Assembly: GCA_030272585.1 (NCBI GenBank)
Contig: BSYQ01000008.1
Location: 4,092,001-4,156,000 of the forward strand
DNA: 64,000 nt
From: Bryopsis sp. KO-2023
Lineage: Eukaryota > Chlorophyta > Ulvophyceae > Bryopsidales > Bryopsidaceae
Reading direction: 5' to 3'
Shown in pieces: positions 47,601 to 59,206 of the stretch. The notes under the pieces were generated by a model. It saw only the letters and a program-made list of their open reading frames with translations, was not told the DNA's origin and ran no database searches. Positions within the stretch are counted from its first letter, which is position 1, and each line of letters begins with the position of its first letter. Position numbers and translations under genes: made by a program.

Positions 47601-49211
47601 AAAAGGACATTCAAAAAGAAAATGCCGTTCATCTTCCACCGCGGATCGACACAACCGACAAATTATCTGAATATTCAAACCAACTTTGCGCATTTTGATG
47701 GCATCACGTACTAGGGTGCACCCTTTAAGAGACCACATTGGTAAAAGTGGCCGTTATGTGCCAATTTCACAGAAGGGTTTCCTTTTTCTTTTCTTGTTTT
47801 TCTTCACAACTAAGAAATAATAAAGAGGTTGCAGAAGAGAGAGCTCAGGTATTCTTTTTGTCCTTTGGACAAATGGCTGCAGAATATCTTCTCTTTCTTT
47901 AAACGGTTGCCCCTCAGGAGAAGGTAGCCATAAATGAAGGTACCTTGTTTTCCAGAGCCCTGTTCTTTCGTCTCAGGTCATCGATAGTTTGGTTCAGCTT
48001 GTGCTGGGCATCGACGTCCCCTTTCTCATCAGATAACATCTCCCTGGCGGCCATGCCGGATGTGCTTACAGTTTTTCCCTTTTTGGCCTTTTTGTTGTAA
48101 TCCTCCTTCTTTTCCACATCTGTCTTAGTTTGTTTGGTTTTGATGATGTGGAGGCGAAGGGTCAAAGCATCCATCTCCGATCTTTGGTCTGACAGTTCTT
48201 TTGTCAGGAGCTTGTTTTGTTCCCTCAGCTCCTTGAGCTCTTCCAGCTCAAATTTCATATCCTCTTCCCACTTGTCCCTCATCTGTTACCGCAGTGGCAT
48301 TTCCCTTTGAGTTGATATGTCGCTGAGCCGTGATCGAAAGTTCAGCATATCAATACGATTCGAAAACGGGAAAGGAAAGCGTTTTTTCAGCACCCGCCGC
48401 CAATTTTGAAAGACAAGCAGTTTGGAAGTATTTTGGCAGATTCCGATAAATAGCCGGCTCGTCAATAGAACACACCACAGCTGAGCGCTTCTCGACTTCG
48501 TCTTCGACCGTTCTCATCCAGTATGCCTTCATTTCAGCACCCAGACCTGTCGCGCTGGAAGCAGTCTTGGTTCCTTCATCGCCAAGATCGATTTGGTCTG
48601 CGTCAATGAGGTCCAGGTCGAAATGCTCCTCATTTCCCTCCACACCTTTCAGAACTCTGTCGGACCAATTCTTCAGGTCTCTACGGACGCCATATCCTGG
48701 ACATCGCCGCTCCATCACCTTCAAAAATCGAAATTTCGATCAGAATAGGCTGCATAATGGATGGCTGCATACTCATATGCACACCCTGGCTGGAGCGGCC
48801 AAAGATAACTTGCTCCTTTTTCCCTTCATTCGCACCTTGTCTGTCCAGTCGAGCAGCCCTTTCGTAACGTGCTGTTGCTTTCCCGCCGCCCCCCGTTGCA
48901 CCTGCGATCCCCACCTGCTCCATATATTGAAGGGGGCTCAACAGTCAGAAACATTTGCTTCCAAAACACCTTCTCTTACATTCATCGATTTGAATACGAT
49001 TTCTTACGAATGCCGCCTCACTGACAACCGACCTCATAAACTTGAAGCTCGGTACCCCTTTCTCAATCCTCCTCGCTGCAGCACCTGCATCGTTTTCCTG
49101 CTCTTCCTCATTACCACTCTCCTCCCCTTCGGTATCACTGTCAATGTACACCTTCAATGGCTCGCCGTAAGCGTCCCTCCTGACCTCCACGCCTTGCTCG
49201 GCGTCGTCCAT
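44612..49211 (-). CDS. Long coiled-coil protein, function unknown
   Basis: Exons with agreeing phase: 48980-49211, 48836-48936 and 48357-48718; then 47944-48282, 47125-47324, 46772-46963, 46416-46689, 45969-46332, 45411-45927, 45099-45320, 44837-44978 and 44612-44752. The join between 48357 and 48282 does not close: the third exon either runs into a stop at 48350 or needs a non-consensus donor, so two adjacent genes are possible. The N-terminal part has DSDTEGEESGNEEEQ, then a conserved-looking WSRWGSQVQ and VRRDLKNWSDRVLKGVEG block. Strong heptads follow (FELEELKELREQNKLLTKEL; RVEQLEQQIQYMTQQNEEEV; KDNLKKEITRLRAKIDELKE), and the C-terminus is again coiled coil (QQREL, VLLQQEVQDLRRRLHQM). It may be a structural protein of cilia, centrosome or nuclear envelope; there is no decisive motif. 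Confidence 0.65.
47460..47738 (-). mobile_element. Non-LTR retrotransposon (LINE) ORF2 C-terminal fragment
   Basis: Within an intron of the coiled-coil gene and on the same strand, about 90 codons read IKMRKVGL then ICRLCRSAVEDERHFLFECP and FYSSFRSLH. The pattern C-x2-C-x7-8-H-x4-C with ERHFLFECPF is the zinc finger that ends many plant LINE reverse transcriptases (zf-RVT). No RT or endonuclease domain adjoins it and no poly-A tail in the right orientation is present, so this is a relic. Confidence 0.6.
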
Positions 49212-49941
49212 CGAGCTTGGTTTGAGTCGGGATTATCTGCAAGAAGACCACACAATGCATCGTTCCACAGTGTTCTTGTATTTCCAGCACAGCCGAAAGA
49301 ATCCACATTCTGACAGATGCCGAATTGTGGGGTTGAGCCAGCTTCTTCTCCTCAACATCATTGCTGCCTCAACCCATCAATCAAACCCATCATTATGAGC
49401 ATGTAATATTGAATGATCGATCATCGCAAAAGCGTCTTGGTTTGTTGGCGAAGCCCCACTTCGCTCAGATGCTAACCTTCTCTGTCCGATAACGATCAGT
49501 CAAAGCCGGTCAATTTTTATGCTCCCTCAGCAGCGCCCTGCGAGTGTTTCGAGCTTCCGACCACGAATTAACAGATTCTTATGAGCACAGTTGCCAGTAC
49601 TTCATGGAAATGCACTCCCTCCACTGTATCTGGGAATCTGAATAAAGTACTGTAAGTACTGGGAGTATTTCTGTTGGCGAGATCGGCAAGGAAAGACTGT
49701 CGATCGAACACAAGAAAACCCAAAGAGATATTTATTTCTCCGTTTTTTCGAGCAACATGATGGGGGCGGCGGCGAATGGGATTTTGATTGACTCTAATCG
49801 AAACAAATGGACAAAATTTTTGGCCTCCCATCCAAGCAGACATGATGTCTGGAACCCATCCGCCTTCGCGCCCGTCGACGTTCGCGTGAAACCTTGTTTC
49901 CGCCCTTCCCCCACTTTTTTCTTCGTTGCTTCGGTCTCCGG
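49212..49941. promoter_or_regulatory. Shared upstream region of the coiled-coil and bS6 genes
   Basis: 730 bp between divergent start codons. No supportable ORF. Confidence 0.4.
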
Positions 49942-52022
49942 ATGGCGTGCAAACACGTTTTCAACGTCAAGGCTGGAATTTTGGCGCCGCCTCGGCTAGT
50001 GCGGTCTAGCCACGCTCGCCGCGTTCCAGAGTCGACCACTCGCGCAGCGAACCTCCAGCGAGTTCAGCGAGCGACGCGTTCCATCGCGACGGTGAGTCGG
50101 GATTGTCTTTTGCACCGTCGGACAGGCGTCAGCAACGTAAAATTCTCTGAAGGAGGGAAATTCACCTGCGATGTGAGCAAAGTTAAAGGGTTTTTTTTAC
50201 CAACCTGTGGTACAGGCGGCAGCGGCGGGGGCTGTCTCGAAGCCGGTTCTGGAGCCAGGATTTTCCCAGTACGTGTGTTTCTGGCGTTGCCAGGCTTCAA
50301 GCCTTTTTTTTTCATCTTTTTCTTTTTTTCCCAGCAATAGTACACATTTCCCACCCCAAATTCTGAAGTGATTGCCCATACTGTGGTTTTCAGCATTTCT
50401 CCTTCCCCCCCCCCAAAAAAAAGCTGCATCTCCTGGGCCTCTTGTAGATTTTTTCTTACAGCTTCAGGTTTTTAATCCTTTTTTGCCCCAAAGGGTAAAT
50501 CAAAGATGATGTACCCGCGAAGAATATGCACCACTCCACTGCACCTATGAATAATTATTAGGTGTTTTTTTTTTCGAATTGAATTTTCTTGAAGCTCTGT
50601 GTATATTCACTGGCTACTTATAGGTATGAGACCATTTTGCTGCTCAACCCCACCCTGAATGACGAAGCAAGGTATATAAACCATCAATTTTTTTTTTGAA
50701 ATCAATTTTTTTCTTTTTTCAAATATTTTACAATATAGGAAATCATGCCCATGCTTTTTATCCCCTCTTTTACGCCATCAATATGCAATGTTTGTAAAAA
50801 ATGTTTAGCCTAAAACTCCGAAAATTCAGTTTTTCGGGGTAAACTGATGGTGCCTGTGAAGGACCCCGGCCTGTGCTCAGATGTGTTTTTCTCTTGCCTG
50901 TTCCAGCCTTTTTTTTTTTTAAACAATTGGGAAGGAGCTGGTGGTATTACAACCCAAAGCAAAAGTTGATTTTGTCTCTGCTGCAGCCTTAAGCCCCACC
51001 CTCGGTCATTCAAAAAAAAAATTAAAATCTTATTTTTTTTGGCTGGTGTGTTGCATTGGAAAAAAAAAGAACACGTTTCGGAATTTTGTTTTCTGTGATT
51101 TAGGGACAAAGAGCTTGCAAGATTCGAGGCGTTCCTCAACAAGGAAATGGCGACCGATATTTCGGTTTCAGTGAGGGGTCGCCACAAACTCGCTTACCCC
51201 ATCCAGGGGTAAGACAATCGGTGATCGTTACCCCTATATATATATATATGTTAGGCCTTGTGTAAAATACTTTGAATTCAATGTACACTTATATATATAT
51301 ATGCCAGATATCTTCTAGATATTGAAATAATTTACACGAGGAAAAGAATCACCCAGTCTGACTCAAGCTAAATTGTCTTCCGTTGGGTTAGGATTGAAAA
51401 CAGGCATCCAACCGTGATTGCATTAGAAGAAGGGGGGGGGGGTATTTTTTTTTTGGGTTGAGCCCCCCCATCAGATTAGGCGCCTTCTAATCCTTCATGG
51501 ATAGAATGGGGAAAATTTGACCGATGAGATTTGCTCCAAACAACGCACCGAAACGGAGAAATGAGTCTTGATGGTGTAGATCGGATTTTGAATTGAAATT
51601 ATTTTATGCAAGGTCAAACAAAAGGGCCGAGTGCAGCCCGTCCAAGGAAATGTGTCATAATCTTAATAGCGAATATCACCCTGTCAAAACCCCCAGAACA
51701 TTCCTCTACCCGGATATGTACGTACAAAAGTATATTTCTTTAATTGTATGTTTTGATCGTTTTGTCTGACATGCATAGTTTTGTTTTGTTCAGTCCATTG
51801 TGATCCTGCCTCTGTCGAGAGGGTGGATGCATCCCCCAAATTGTTCAACTTCTTGATTTTTTTTGATCTGTTTCTATTTTTAGGTATCTTGATGGGGTCT
51901 ACGTGTTGTATACTTACACTGCCCCTCGCTCGGTTTCTCAAAAAGTCCAGAAGCTTCTCTCGAATCCAGAAGTGGGCAATGAAGGATACGTTATTCGACA
52001 CATGACGACTAATATTGCTTAA
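49942..52022 (+). CDS. Plastid 30S ribosomal protein bS6-like
   Basis: Five exons, 49942-50091, 50216-50268, 50624-50671, 51104-51208 and 51884-52022, phases closed, 164 residues. The first about 65 residues are a basic, Ala/Ser/Arg-rich plastid transit peptide ([20 protein letters not shown] and an AAAAGAVS stretch). The mature protein has the bS6 order: [13 protein letters not shown], a helix ([13 protein letters not shown]), [14 protein letters not shown] (the conserved G-x-R-x-LAYPI element), [11 protein letters not shown], and a final [14 protein letters not shown] matching the bS6 end (usual VIRxxxxR). bS6 binds 16S rRNA with bS18 in the small-subunit platform. A mitochondrial destination is possible but the transit peptide and plant bS6c similarity favour the plastid. 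Confidence 0.86.
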
Positions 52023-55000
52023 AAGGTTGAAAAAAGAAGCTTCTTCCCGAAAACCCCCTCCGGTGCAAAACCCCCGTCTCTCTTTGTTCATGCAGGAAAG
52101 TTGGGGAAAAGAGTGAAAAAAAAAGAGCAAGGGGGCAAGGTGAAAAAAGAAGAAATTATGTTTCGAGCTGATGATCAGAAATCCTTTATCTGCAAAAAAA
52201 AGGAGAAAAGAAATAGAGATCTATTTTTTCCCTTTCATTTTCCCCATACAGCTGGAAAATACGTTTTTTTTGGTTTTGTTCTTGTCGTGGGGTTGGAAAA
52301 AAAAGTGAGAGAAAAAGAAAAGAGTGAGTTAGAGAGTGAGAGAGGTTTTTGAAATTGAATTTGAAAAGAAAAAGATTAACCAAAAGGGAAAAAAAACAAA
52401 GAAGGAATTTGTTTGTGGTGGAGTTTTGCAAGTGGGATTCTTTACGCCGAAAAAAAATTGAGCAGTTTGGGGGTGGGGATGATCTTGGGGTGGTTTTCGA
52501 TCGGTAATGTGGGGGGCGGATTTTTGACTTTTGTCTGCGATTTGATGGGTTTCCCTTTTTCCCTTTTCCTGTTTTTTTGCCTCATCCAGCAGTATCTAAT
52601 CCTTTTTTTTTGCTGGCAAGCCGTCCTGCTTCCCAAGAAACTGTCAAGTGAATAAAACATATGTGGCCATCACTGTGGCTCAATCCTCGGGCCTGGGACT
52701 TGGAGCTGTTTGTCTTATAAAACATTGACGACCAGACAAGCATCCATCAAATTGTATTGTTCAGGAGAATCCCTCCCCCCCCCCCCTCTTCTTCCCTCAT
52801 CTCTTTTTTCCTTGGGTTCCGGTTCATGAGTTTGTGAGTTTTCTGTTCAGACTCAATTTAGTCTTCCACCATGATTTTGGAAATAATCCTTTTCAGAATC
52901 CTTGTGCTAAAATCTGAATTCAACATCTGATCCAAGAGAAACGTTGGGCGAATGCTCTGGGTTTCCCTCAGAAAAACTGCCTTGATCCTTTTGATGATCC
53001 TTTTGTTGATCGATAAAAGGATGGGTGTCAGGAAGATGGTACTTGAAATAGGCCCCAATTCTACAGCCATAGCAACCTACTCGATTATAAACTGTTGGTG
53101 GAATCTTAGGAATCTTTTCACACTTGAGAAGGCCAGAGGGGCTCTACACCTGGGCCTGTTTCAAGTCTCGATCAATGAGCTGTTCATAGGCACCATTATC
53201 TTTGTACTGTTGGTGAGGTTCCAGTATTTGGTTTGATCTGTATGAGCTGTTCATAGGCACCATTATCTTTGTACTGTTGGTGAGGTTCCAGTATTTGGTT
53301 TGATCTGTATGTTTTCTGCTAACTAGAGAAAATGAACAAACATGATAACTGGAGCAGCCGGTTATTGAAGATCTAAAATTTGAATACTTGGATCCGAAAC
53401 GTTCAATCTTTCCACAATGTTTAGTGATATGTTTTCCAATCCATCTTTTCTTTGCCAAGTGTCGATGAATGCACCCCCACACTCTGAATTTGGTTGCAGG
53501 GGGGCCATTAGCATTTAACGGAGAGTCCACATGGGGAACTTGAAACAACTATTGCACATTGTGGAAAGAAGTAACCCAGCTGGGTGGTTGCTGCTCAGTT
53601 TATGCAGTCAGGACTGTTGGTTCTGACATTGGAAGAAAATTTTGTTGGGGAAACAGGGATCTTACTTTTTTACATCTAAGAATGTGAATTCAACAGCATG
53701 CATTTTTTAAAAAAGTCATTTCATTGTCTGTGGGAGTGAGGAAAAGGGTGTGGATCCCCAAACATAGAAACTGGTTGCAAACGATCTTTAAGAGGTATCT
53801 TTGACTTTATTTTTGCCAAATCGATTTCCGCAAATCTGCAACAATTCTTGAAAAACCTCCCCAGCAAAAATGGGACAGGAGGAAAAACAAACCCCACAAC
53901 AGCGAACGTGATATGAAATAAAAGACCGGGGCAATGTGGTAACCAGAAAAAAAAAATCGACATAAAAAAAAACTGACTTTCTTTTTTCCCAAAAGGTCCA
54001 TATCTATGATATATATATATCATATCCACAGCCAAATATTAGAAAATCCTTTTTTTTTTTAACCCCCTTGCACCCTCTCTACCATGGCAAAACCCATTAA
54101 TAACAATAAACACAATATCCTTATTTCCCCTCTAATCGCACCTCGTTCATCTTTCTCCCTTTTCTAAAAGAAAAAAGAAAGAAAAAAAAAGGAACTGGAC
54201 TTTCTTTTTTCTTTCAGAAAAAAAAAAAAGAAAAAGAGAAAACCGACTCGAAACAGGCCCTGCTTTGTTTCTTTCTGTCTTTCTTTTTTCTGTTTTTGCA
54301 CTCCCTCTCCCCATCTATTTTGTTTTTGTCGTCTTCTTTTTTCGGTTAAGGTTTTCACTCCCTTTTTCGGCTTCCATGTTTGTTAAAGCGGACGTGTTTT
54401 TTCAAAACGCCATCCCTCCTAGAAAGCACACCTATGCCTTTCCTGCCGTTTTTTTTGTGTTTCTTCTTTTTTTTTTTTAAAGAAATTTTTGTGAAATATC
54501 CCACAAAGCTGGGGCGACCGATGACTAAACCCAAGAGAACAGAATAGGCTTTCTCCAGCAAGTTGAGAGTGAAAAAATAGCAATAAGTAGTGGGAAAAGC
54601 ATGGATTTTTGGAGCAAAATGACAATATCTGATGAACACCATCGATCGAACAAAAAATACAACCCAGAGCTGGTGGAAAATTTTATGCACCAACCGACAA
54701 TCTGCAATGAAACCACCCCATCGTTTCCCCTCCGTTATTTTCATTTTTTTTTTCCATTTTTTTTGGTCCATTTCTTTCTTTTTTGGCTTCTTTTTTCTTT
54801 TCCCGCTCTTTCTGTTATGCATGCTGTTTGTTCTCTTGACCCTTTTTTTCTTCAGTGCAAATATCGCTTAATGGCAAAAATAACACACACACACAGAAAA
54901 ACCGAAAAGCATCCCCCACCCCTCCCCTCTCCAAAAAAATATAAATATCCAAAAAGAAAATGGCTCCATGTGTAAACTACACTGCAATAAAAAATCGAGC

Positions 55001-57207
55001 AGGCAAAAAGGAAAAAAACAAAACAAAACAGAAGGAAAAAGAGGAAGAACCAAATACAATGCATGGATCGTAGAAGTTGATAATTTTTCCCCCATTTTTT
55101 CCTCCCCCAATTTTTTCCATTCGAAGGTAAAGAAATTCTTCCAGCTTCTTCCTCGAGCTCCCCCTCACCTCTCACAGGGAAAAAAAAAAAAAAAAAAACA
55201 GAAAAAAAAAACATGCAATATCTGTTATCGGAACTTAGCCACACCCCTTTCTTCAGGGGGGAAAAATCTGTATAGCAATAGATACCAAAAAAACCCCCTC
55301 CCCTTCAAATAAACCCCCCAAAAACGCTTGGGGAAAAAAAGCAGAAAAAAAACATCCGACAAAGGTATGCAAACACACACCCTATGCTCAACCTCACGAC
55401 AAGCGGACATCTTCTATATTTCCCTTTTCCAGCTATAAAAAAGAAGGAAAAAAACACACATTTGTATATTGGGTAATATTTTCCCAACCAAAATACCAAT
55501 GCTGAAATATACGGTAAGATCCTTTTCCTTTTTTTCTTTTTCTTTTTTTTTTCCCTCCCATTTTCGACAAACTTGGAGGAAAGCTTTTTACAAATCATAG
55601 TTCAGTGTTCAAAAACAAAACCAGCCAATTATGGACAAGGTATTTAAAACCTTTTCTTTAACACATTCTTTTTTCCCATCTTCTTTTTGCTCGAGTGAAA
55701 GAAAACCTGCTTTCCCCCCTTTTTTTTTTTTCCGTCACAACCTTGGTTTGTTTTTTTTTTCAAACAAGCTTTCACCACAAATCAAAAACGAAAACGAAAA
55801 GAACCCCATAAACAATCCCCAAACAGTCTTACAATTTTCTCCCTTCTTTTTTTTTCGTTTTCTTTCTTCTTCCACCAATCCCTTTTCTTTTTGCCCCTTT
55901 GAACTCCACCCCTTTTACTTTTTTTTTAAACTAAAAGTTAAAAAAAAAATGGGGGGGGGGGCGGGAATATGTCAAATTACCTCTTTACCTTTCCCTCATT
56001 CATCACCAGCACCAACTCCTGCTTTTTGTTAAAATTAAAAGAAAAAAACTCTCTTTCCCGTTTTTTTTTTCTTCCCCTTCTACCCAAACCACAAATTTTA
56101 ACTACAAGCAATGCTGCTTATCCTTTGGGCTCTTGAGCTTAGCGAGTGGAAAAAAAAAAAAGAAAAATGAACCAATTTTCCCCCAAAAAACCACGGCCGA
56201 AAAGGGGGAGCTGAAAAAATAAAAAAAAAAACAAAGAGAGGACCAAAATAAACAAATAGAAAAACAAAATAAAAAGACGAAGAAACAAAGCGTCATTTGG
56301 ATTAATCTCAGGGAAAAAAAAAAAACGTATTTTCTTTTCCCCTTCCAATTTTCAAAAGAGGGATTTTTGTTTTGGTTCGGAAAAACCCTTTTCTCCATCG
56401 ATCGTTCTCAACATTTTGTCCTTCATTTTGATCGTTTTTTTTTTTGCTCCTTGCTCTCTTCTCTTTTTTTTTTTTCAAATAGACCTCCTCACCCCAAAAA
56501 CCATCCTTCAGTTTTGCCTCTAAAAACAAATAGCTCTAGTTCCCCCCTCCCCTCTCTCCCCCCCCCTTTTTTTCCTTTCCAAGGGGAAAAAAAATCACTA
56601 AGAAACAATAAACCGGACCAAGCCATCTTCCCCGATCAGGTCCCTTTCCCCCCTCCCCTCTTTTTGCAGTTCGTTTTTTTTTTCCCCTCAGTTTTCATTT
56701 TCTTTTTCACCCCCTTGCTCGTATTTTCAGCTTGAGCTTCTTTTTTTCTCCCTTTTTTTTCCCCGAATCCCTCCAAAGTCAGTCAATTCTAAACACAAAA
56801 CAAAAACAACACACACGGAGGGAAAAAAAAAACAGAAAAAGAAACACCCACAAGGGTAATTTGCACTCGTGCATTAAACTACAGGTTTTATCGACTATCT
56901 TTTCTTTTCCCCCCTCTTGTTTTTGCTTTTTCCAAGAAGTTCTCCTTGTGAATTCAAAACGAGGTTTCTCTCTCTGTCTATATGTATAATATATATATAT
57001 ATCCCGGGCACTTCTTTTTTTTCTCTTTTCTTTTTTCCGCAAGCTTGGTGTGTAAAAAAACATCAATGCAAACTTCCTTCAGGTAGTTTTCTTGTCTTTT
57101 TTTTCCCAGAATATCTACGTGTTTTTTGCTTGGGAGAAAAAAAAACCAGAAAACCCCAAAACACAGAATTTGTGTTTGTTTTTTTTTTCCCTTCCCAATT
57201 CCGAGCA
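52023..57207. other. 5-kb gene desert rich in A/T runs
   Basis: Homopolymer tracts of 8-18 bases dominate, with T-rich blocks at 54160-54480, 54720-54860, 55530-55930 and 56420-56780. Short ORFs are Phe/Lys-rich translations of these tracts. The only distinct element is the 67-bp duplication at 53177-53310. A minus-strand ORF at 53144-53548 overlaps that duplication and has no recognisable domain. Confidence 0.6.
53177..53310. repeat. Perfect 67-bp tandem duplication
   Basis: The segment starting GAGCTGTTCATAGGCACC at 53177 is repeated exactly from 53244, ending in TTTGATCTGTAT. Identity of both copies implies a recent event. Confidence 0.9.
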
Positions 57208-58236
57208 TCAACCCGCGAAGTCGGTGACGAGGGTCCACAACGCCGCTACCCCCACGACGACGAACGCAAAGACCTGCAACGAATTCGGCAGGTCCGTCGA
57301 CCCGATTCGAACGGTTTTCGTTTCGTCGTCGGACGGCAAGTTGGTCACGAAACTGCGTCGAGACGAGAGCTCGAATCGCCACAGCGCGAAACTGGGGATC
57401 AAGAACCCAAGGACGAAGTGGATCAGCATCAACACGTGGCCGCACGCCACGGGCGCCGCGACCTTGACGTCCGGGTTGTGGTTGTTGAATGGAGCTCCGG
57501 CGAGGAGCAACAGCATCTCGTTCACCGACTCCCACACCTTCATCAGCAACGCCGCGCCGCTTCGACAGGTTCCCTCGACGAGCTGGGTGTACGTCGCGAC
57601 GCCCAGGGCGACGACCGAGACGACTTGCAGGGGCAGGTGATGTTTAAACATCAGCGGCATCCCGAACGCCAACCACGTGGTCTTCAGCGAGCCGGAGCGC
57701 AGGACCAGATTCTTCAACAGCGTTCCGACATCGGTCCCCGCCTTTCCGAACCACAGGGGCGCTCCGAACGAGAAGGTCGTCAATCGAGCGGAACGTAGGA
57801 GGATCAACAACCACGTCCGACACCGACACCAGAAACTCCCCTCGCTGACCGACATCAATCCCCATTGCAGCAGGACTATCGAGAAACCCGAAACCGCGGC
57901 GAGAGTGGCGGTGACATAGTTGGAGCTTTCGACAAACTGGAAAGACTCCGCCAGAACGAACAAAAAATGGAGCACGAGGTTGACTTGCAGAAAGTACCAG
58001 TCCGCGTTCAGCAGACTCGTTTTGCGGTGGCGGGTGTAGCGGCGCTCGAGGTCCGGGCTGGAATAGCTCAGAAACAAGGGGTGAATGGAGACGTCCTCGA
58101 CGGTCATTTTTCTGAGCGCGGAATGCATGGTGGAGCAAAGCCCAAACGTCGAAACCGCGCAGCGCTTCTCGCGCAAAAAAAAGTATCCCACCAGTTTTTC
58201 CCACTTTTTTCTGACCCGATGGCTGTCTGATCGCAT
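57208..58236 (-). CDS. Multi-pass membrane protein, function unknown
   Basis: Single exon of 342 codons; ATG at 58236, with later in-frame ATGs at 58128 and 58107 (MTVEDVSIHPLFLSYSS), the last perhaps the true start. About six hydrophobic segments are visible, including WYFLQVNLVLHFLFVLAESF, VTATLAAVSGFSIVLLQWGL, LPLQVVSVVALGVATYTQLV, VACGHVLMLIHFVLGFLIPS and LQVFAFVVVGVAALWTLVTD. Soluble parts are basic (RRYTRHRK, FELSSRRSF). The G+C content is clearly higher than the surrounding DNA, which supports a real gene. I do not recognise the family; it may be lineage-specific. A second unrecognised membrane protein lies 3 kb away (61230-63001). Confidence 0.7.
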   Translation of the reverse strand: MRSDSHRVRKKWEKLVGYFFLREKRCAVSTFGLCSTMHSALRKMTVEDVSIHPLFLSYSSPDLERRYTRHRKTSLLNADWYFLQVNLVLHFLFVLAESFQFVESSNYVTATLAAVSGFSIVLLQWGLMSVSEGSFWCRCRTWLLILLRSARLTTFSFGAPLWFGKAGTDVGTLLKNLVLRSGSLKTTWLAFGMPLMFKHHLPLQVVSVVALGVATYTQLVEGTCRSGAALLMKVWESVNEMLLLLAGAPFNNHNPDVKVAAPVACGHVLMLIHFVLGFLIPSFALWRFELSSRRSFVTNLPSDDETKTVRIGSTDLPNSLQVFAFVVVGVAALWTLVTDFAG

Positions 58237-59206
58237 CGATTACGAGAGCGATCGTGGCCGAAAAAGAAAACAAAGCGATTTGACAAGAAAGGATTCGTCC
58301 TTGATACGATGGGGGTAGAATCGTGAGTTGTGTTGATCGGGTTTTTGCTCCTTTTTTCCTTTTTTCTGTTTCGTTAACTTCCACGTTCGCTGGCGGTGGA
58401 GTGCCCAGCGTGAAGGGGCAGCGATGCCAGGTCAGGATTGCCTGTAAGTTGACGTTCCACCTCGAAGCTCAACAAGCGAATCCTTGTACTTTTTTCTTCC
58501 CTTTGTCAAAACTATCTTGCATCCTGTGGGGGGGAAAAAACAACACTCCACTAGCAGCAGTTGCATGTGCTCTAGCAAGAGTCCCAATGATCATGATCCA
58601 GCTTCCCCCTTTTTTTTGGGGGGGGAGGGGAGGATGTTTATTGTCATAACTTCGTAAGAAAGATTGGAGTTGATGATGCTTTTAAAAATTTATTTTATAG
58701 ACCACACACACAAAAAAAAGATTTCCTGGAGGAGGGGGGGGTTGTGAGAATCTCACCAACGATATCGGTTTCTGAAATATCAATAACAGGGATTCCATCC
58801 TTTCCTTTTTTTTTCCTTTTTTTTTTCTTTTTTTTTTCTTTCTACAAAAGATAGGACTTTTTTTCAATGCGTACAAAATCAATAAACAATGGTTACAAAA
58901 TTCGAAGAAAAACAGAACAATTAAAAATCGAAAAATGTTTCTCTTTGCATTATGTACATCGCCTCCTAACAGCGACCAAACAAAATAATGTTCCAAAAAA
59001 GTGAGATTTGATTTCCAGGTGTGCTTTGTGTTGCAGGTCCATTCGGTGTGCCCCCCAGTCAACATCTTGTGGGGTTTGCTCTTTCGAAATGGAGGGCAGG
59101 GTGTTTCGGTCGACACATCCAGGGGTGTGTACATGCCTTGTGGACAGCCCTCGACTTTCCCACCACAGATCCTCATCCAAAAAATTCTCCCGAAAAATGT
59201 CCGATC
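58237..59206. other. Intergenic
   Basis: Upstream DNA of the membrane protein gene and of the mTERF gene. A long T/TTTC tract lies at 58800-58860. The mTERF reading frame stays open upstream of its ATG to an AG at about 59036, so a 5' exon for the mTERF gene is possible. Confidence 0.4.

Noticed and set aside
53144..53548. 134-codon minus-strand ORF spanning the 67-bp duplication
   Set aside because: No recognisable domain, and the duplication alone explains the repeated peptide.
57092..57798. Plus-strand ORFs of 182-293 codons
   Set aside because: Antisense to the membrane protein gene at 57208-58236; Arg/Gln-rich composition fits a shadow frame.
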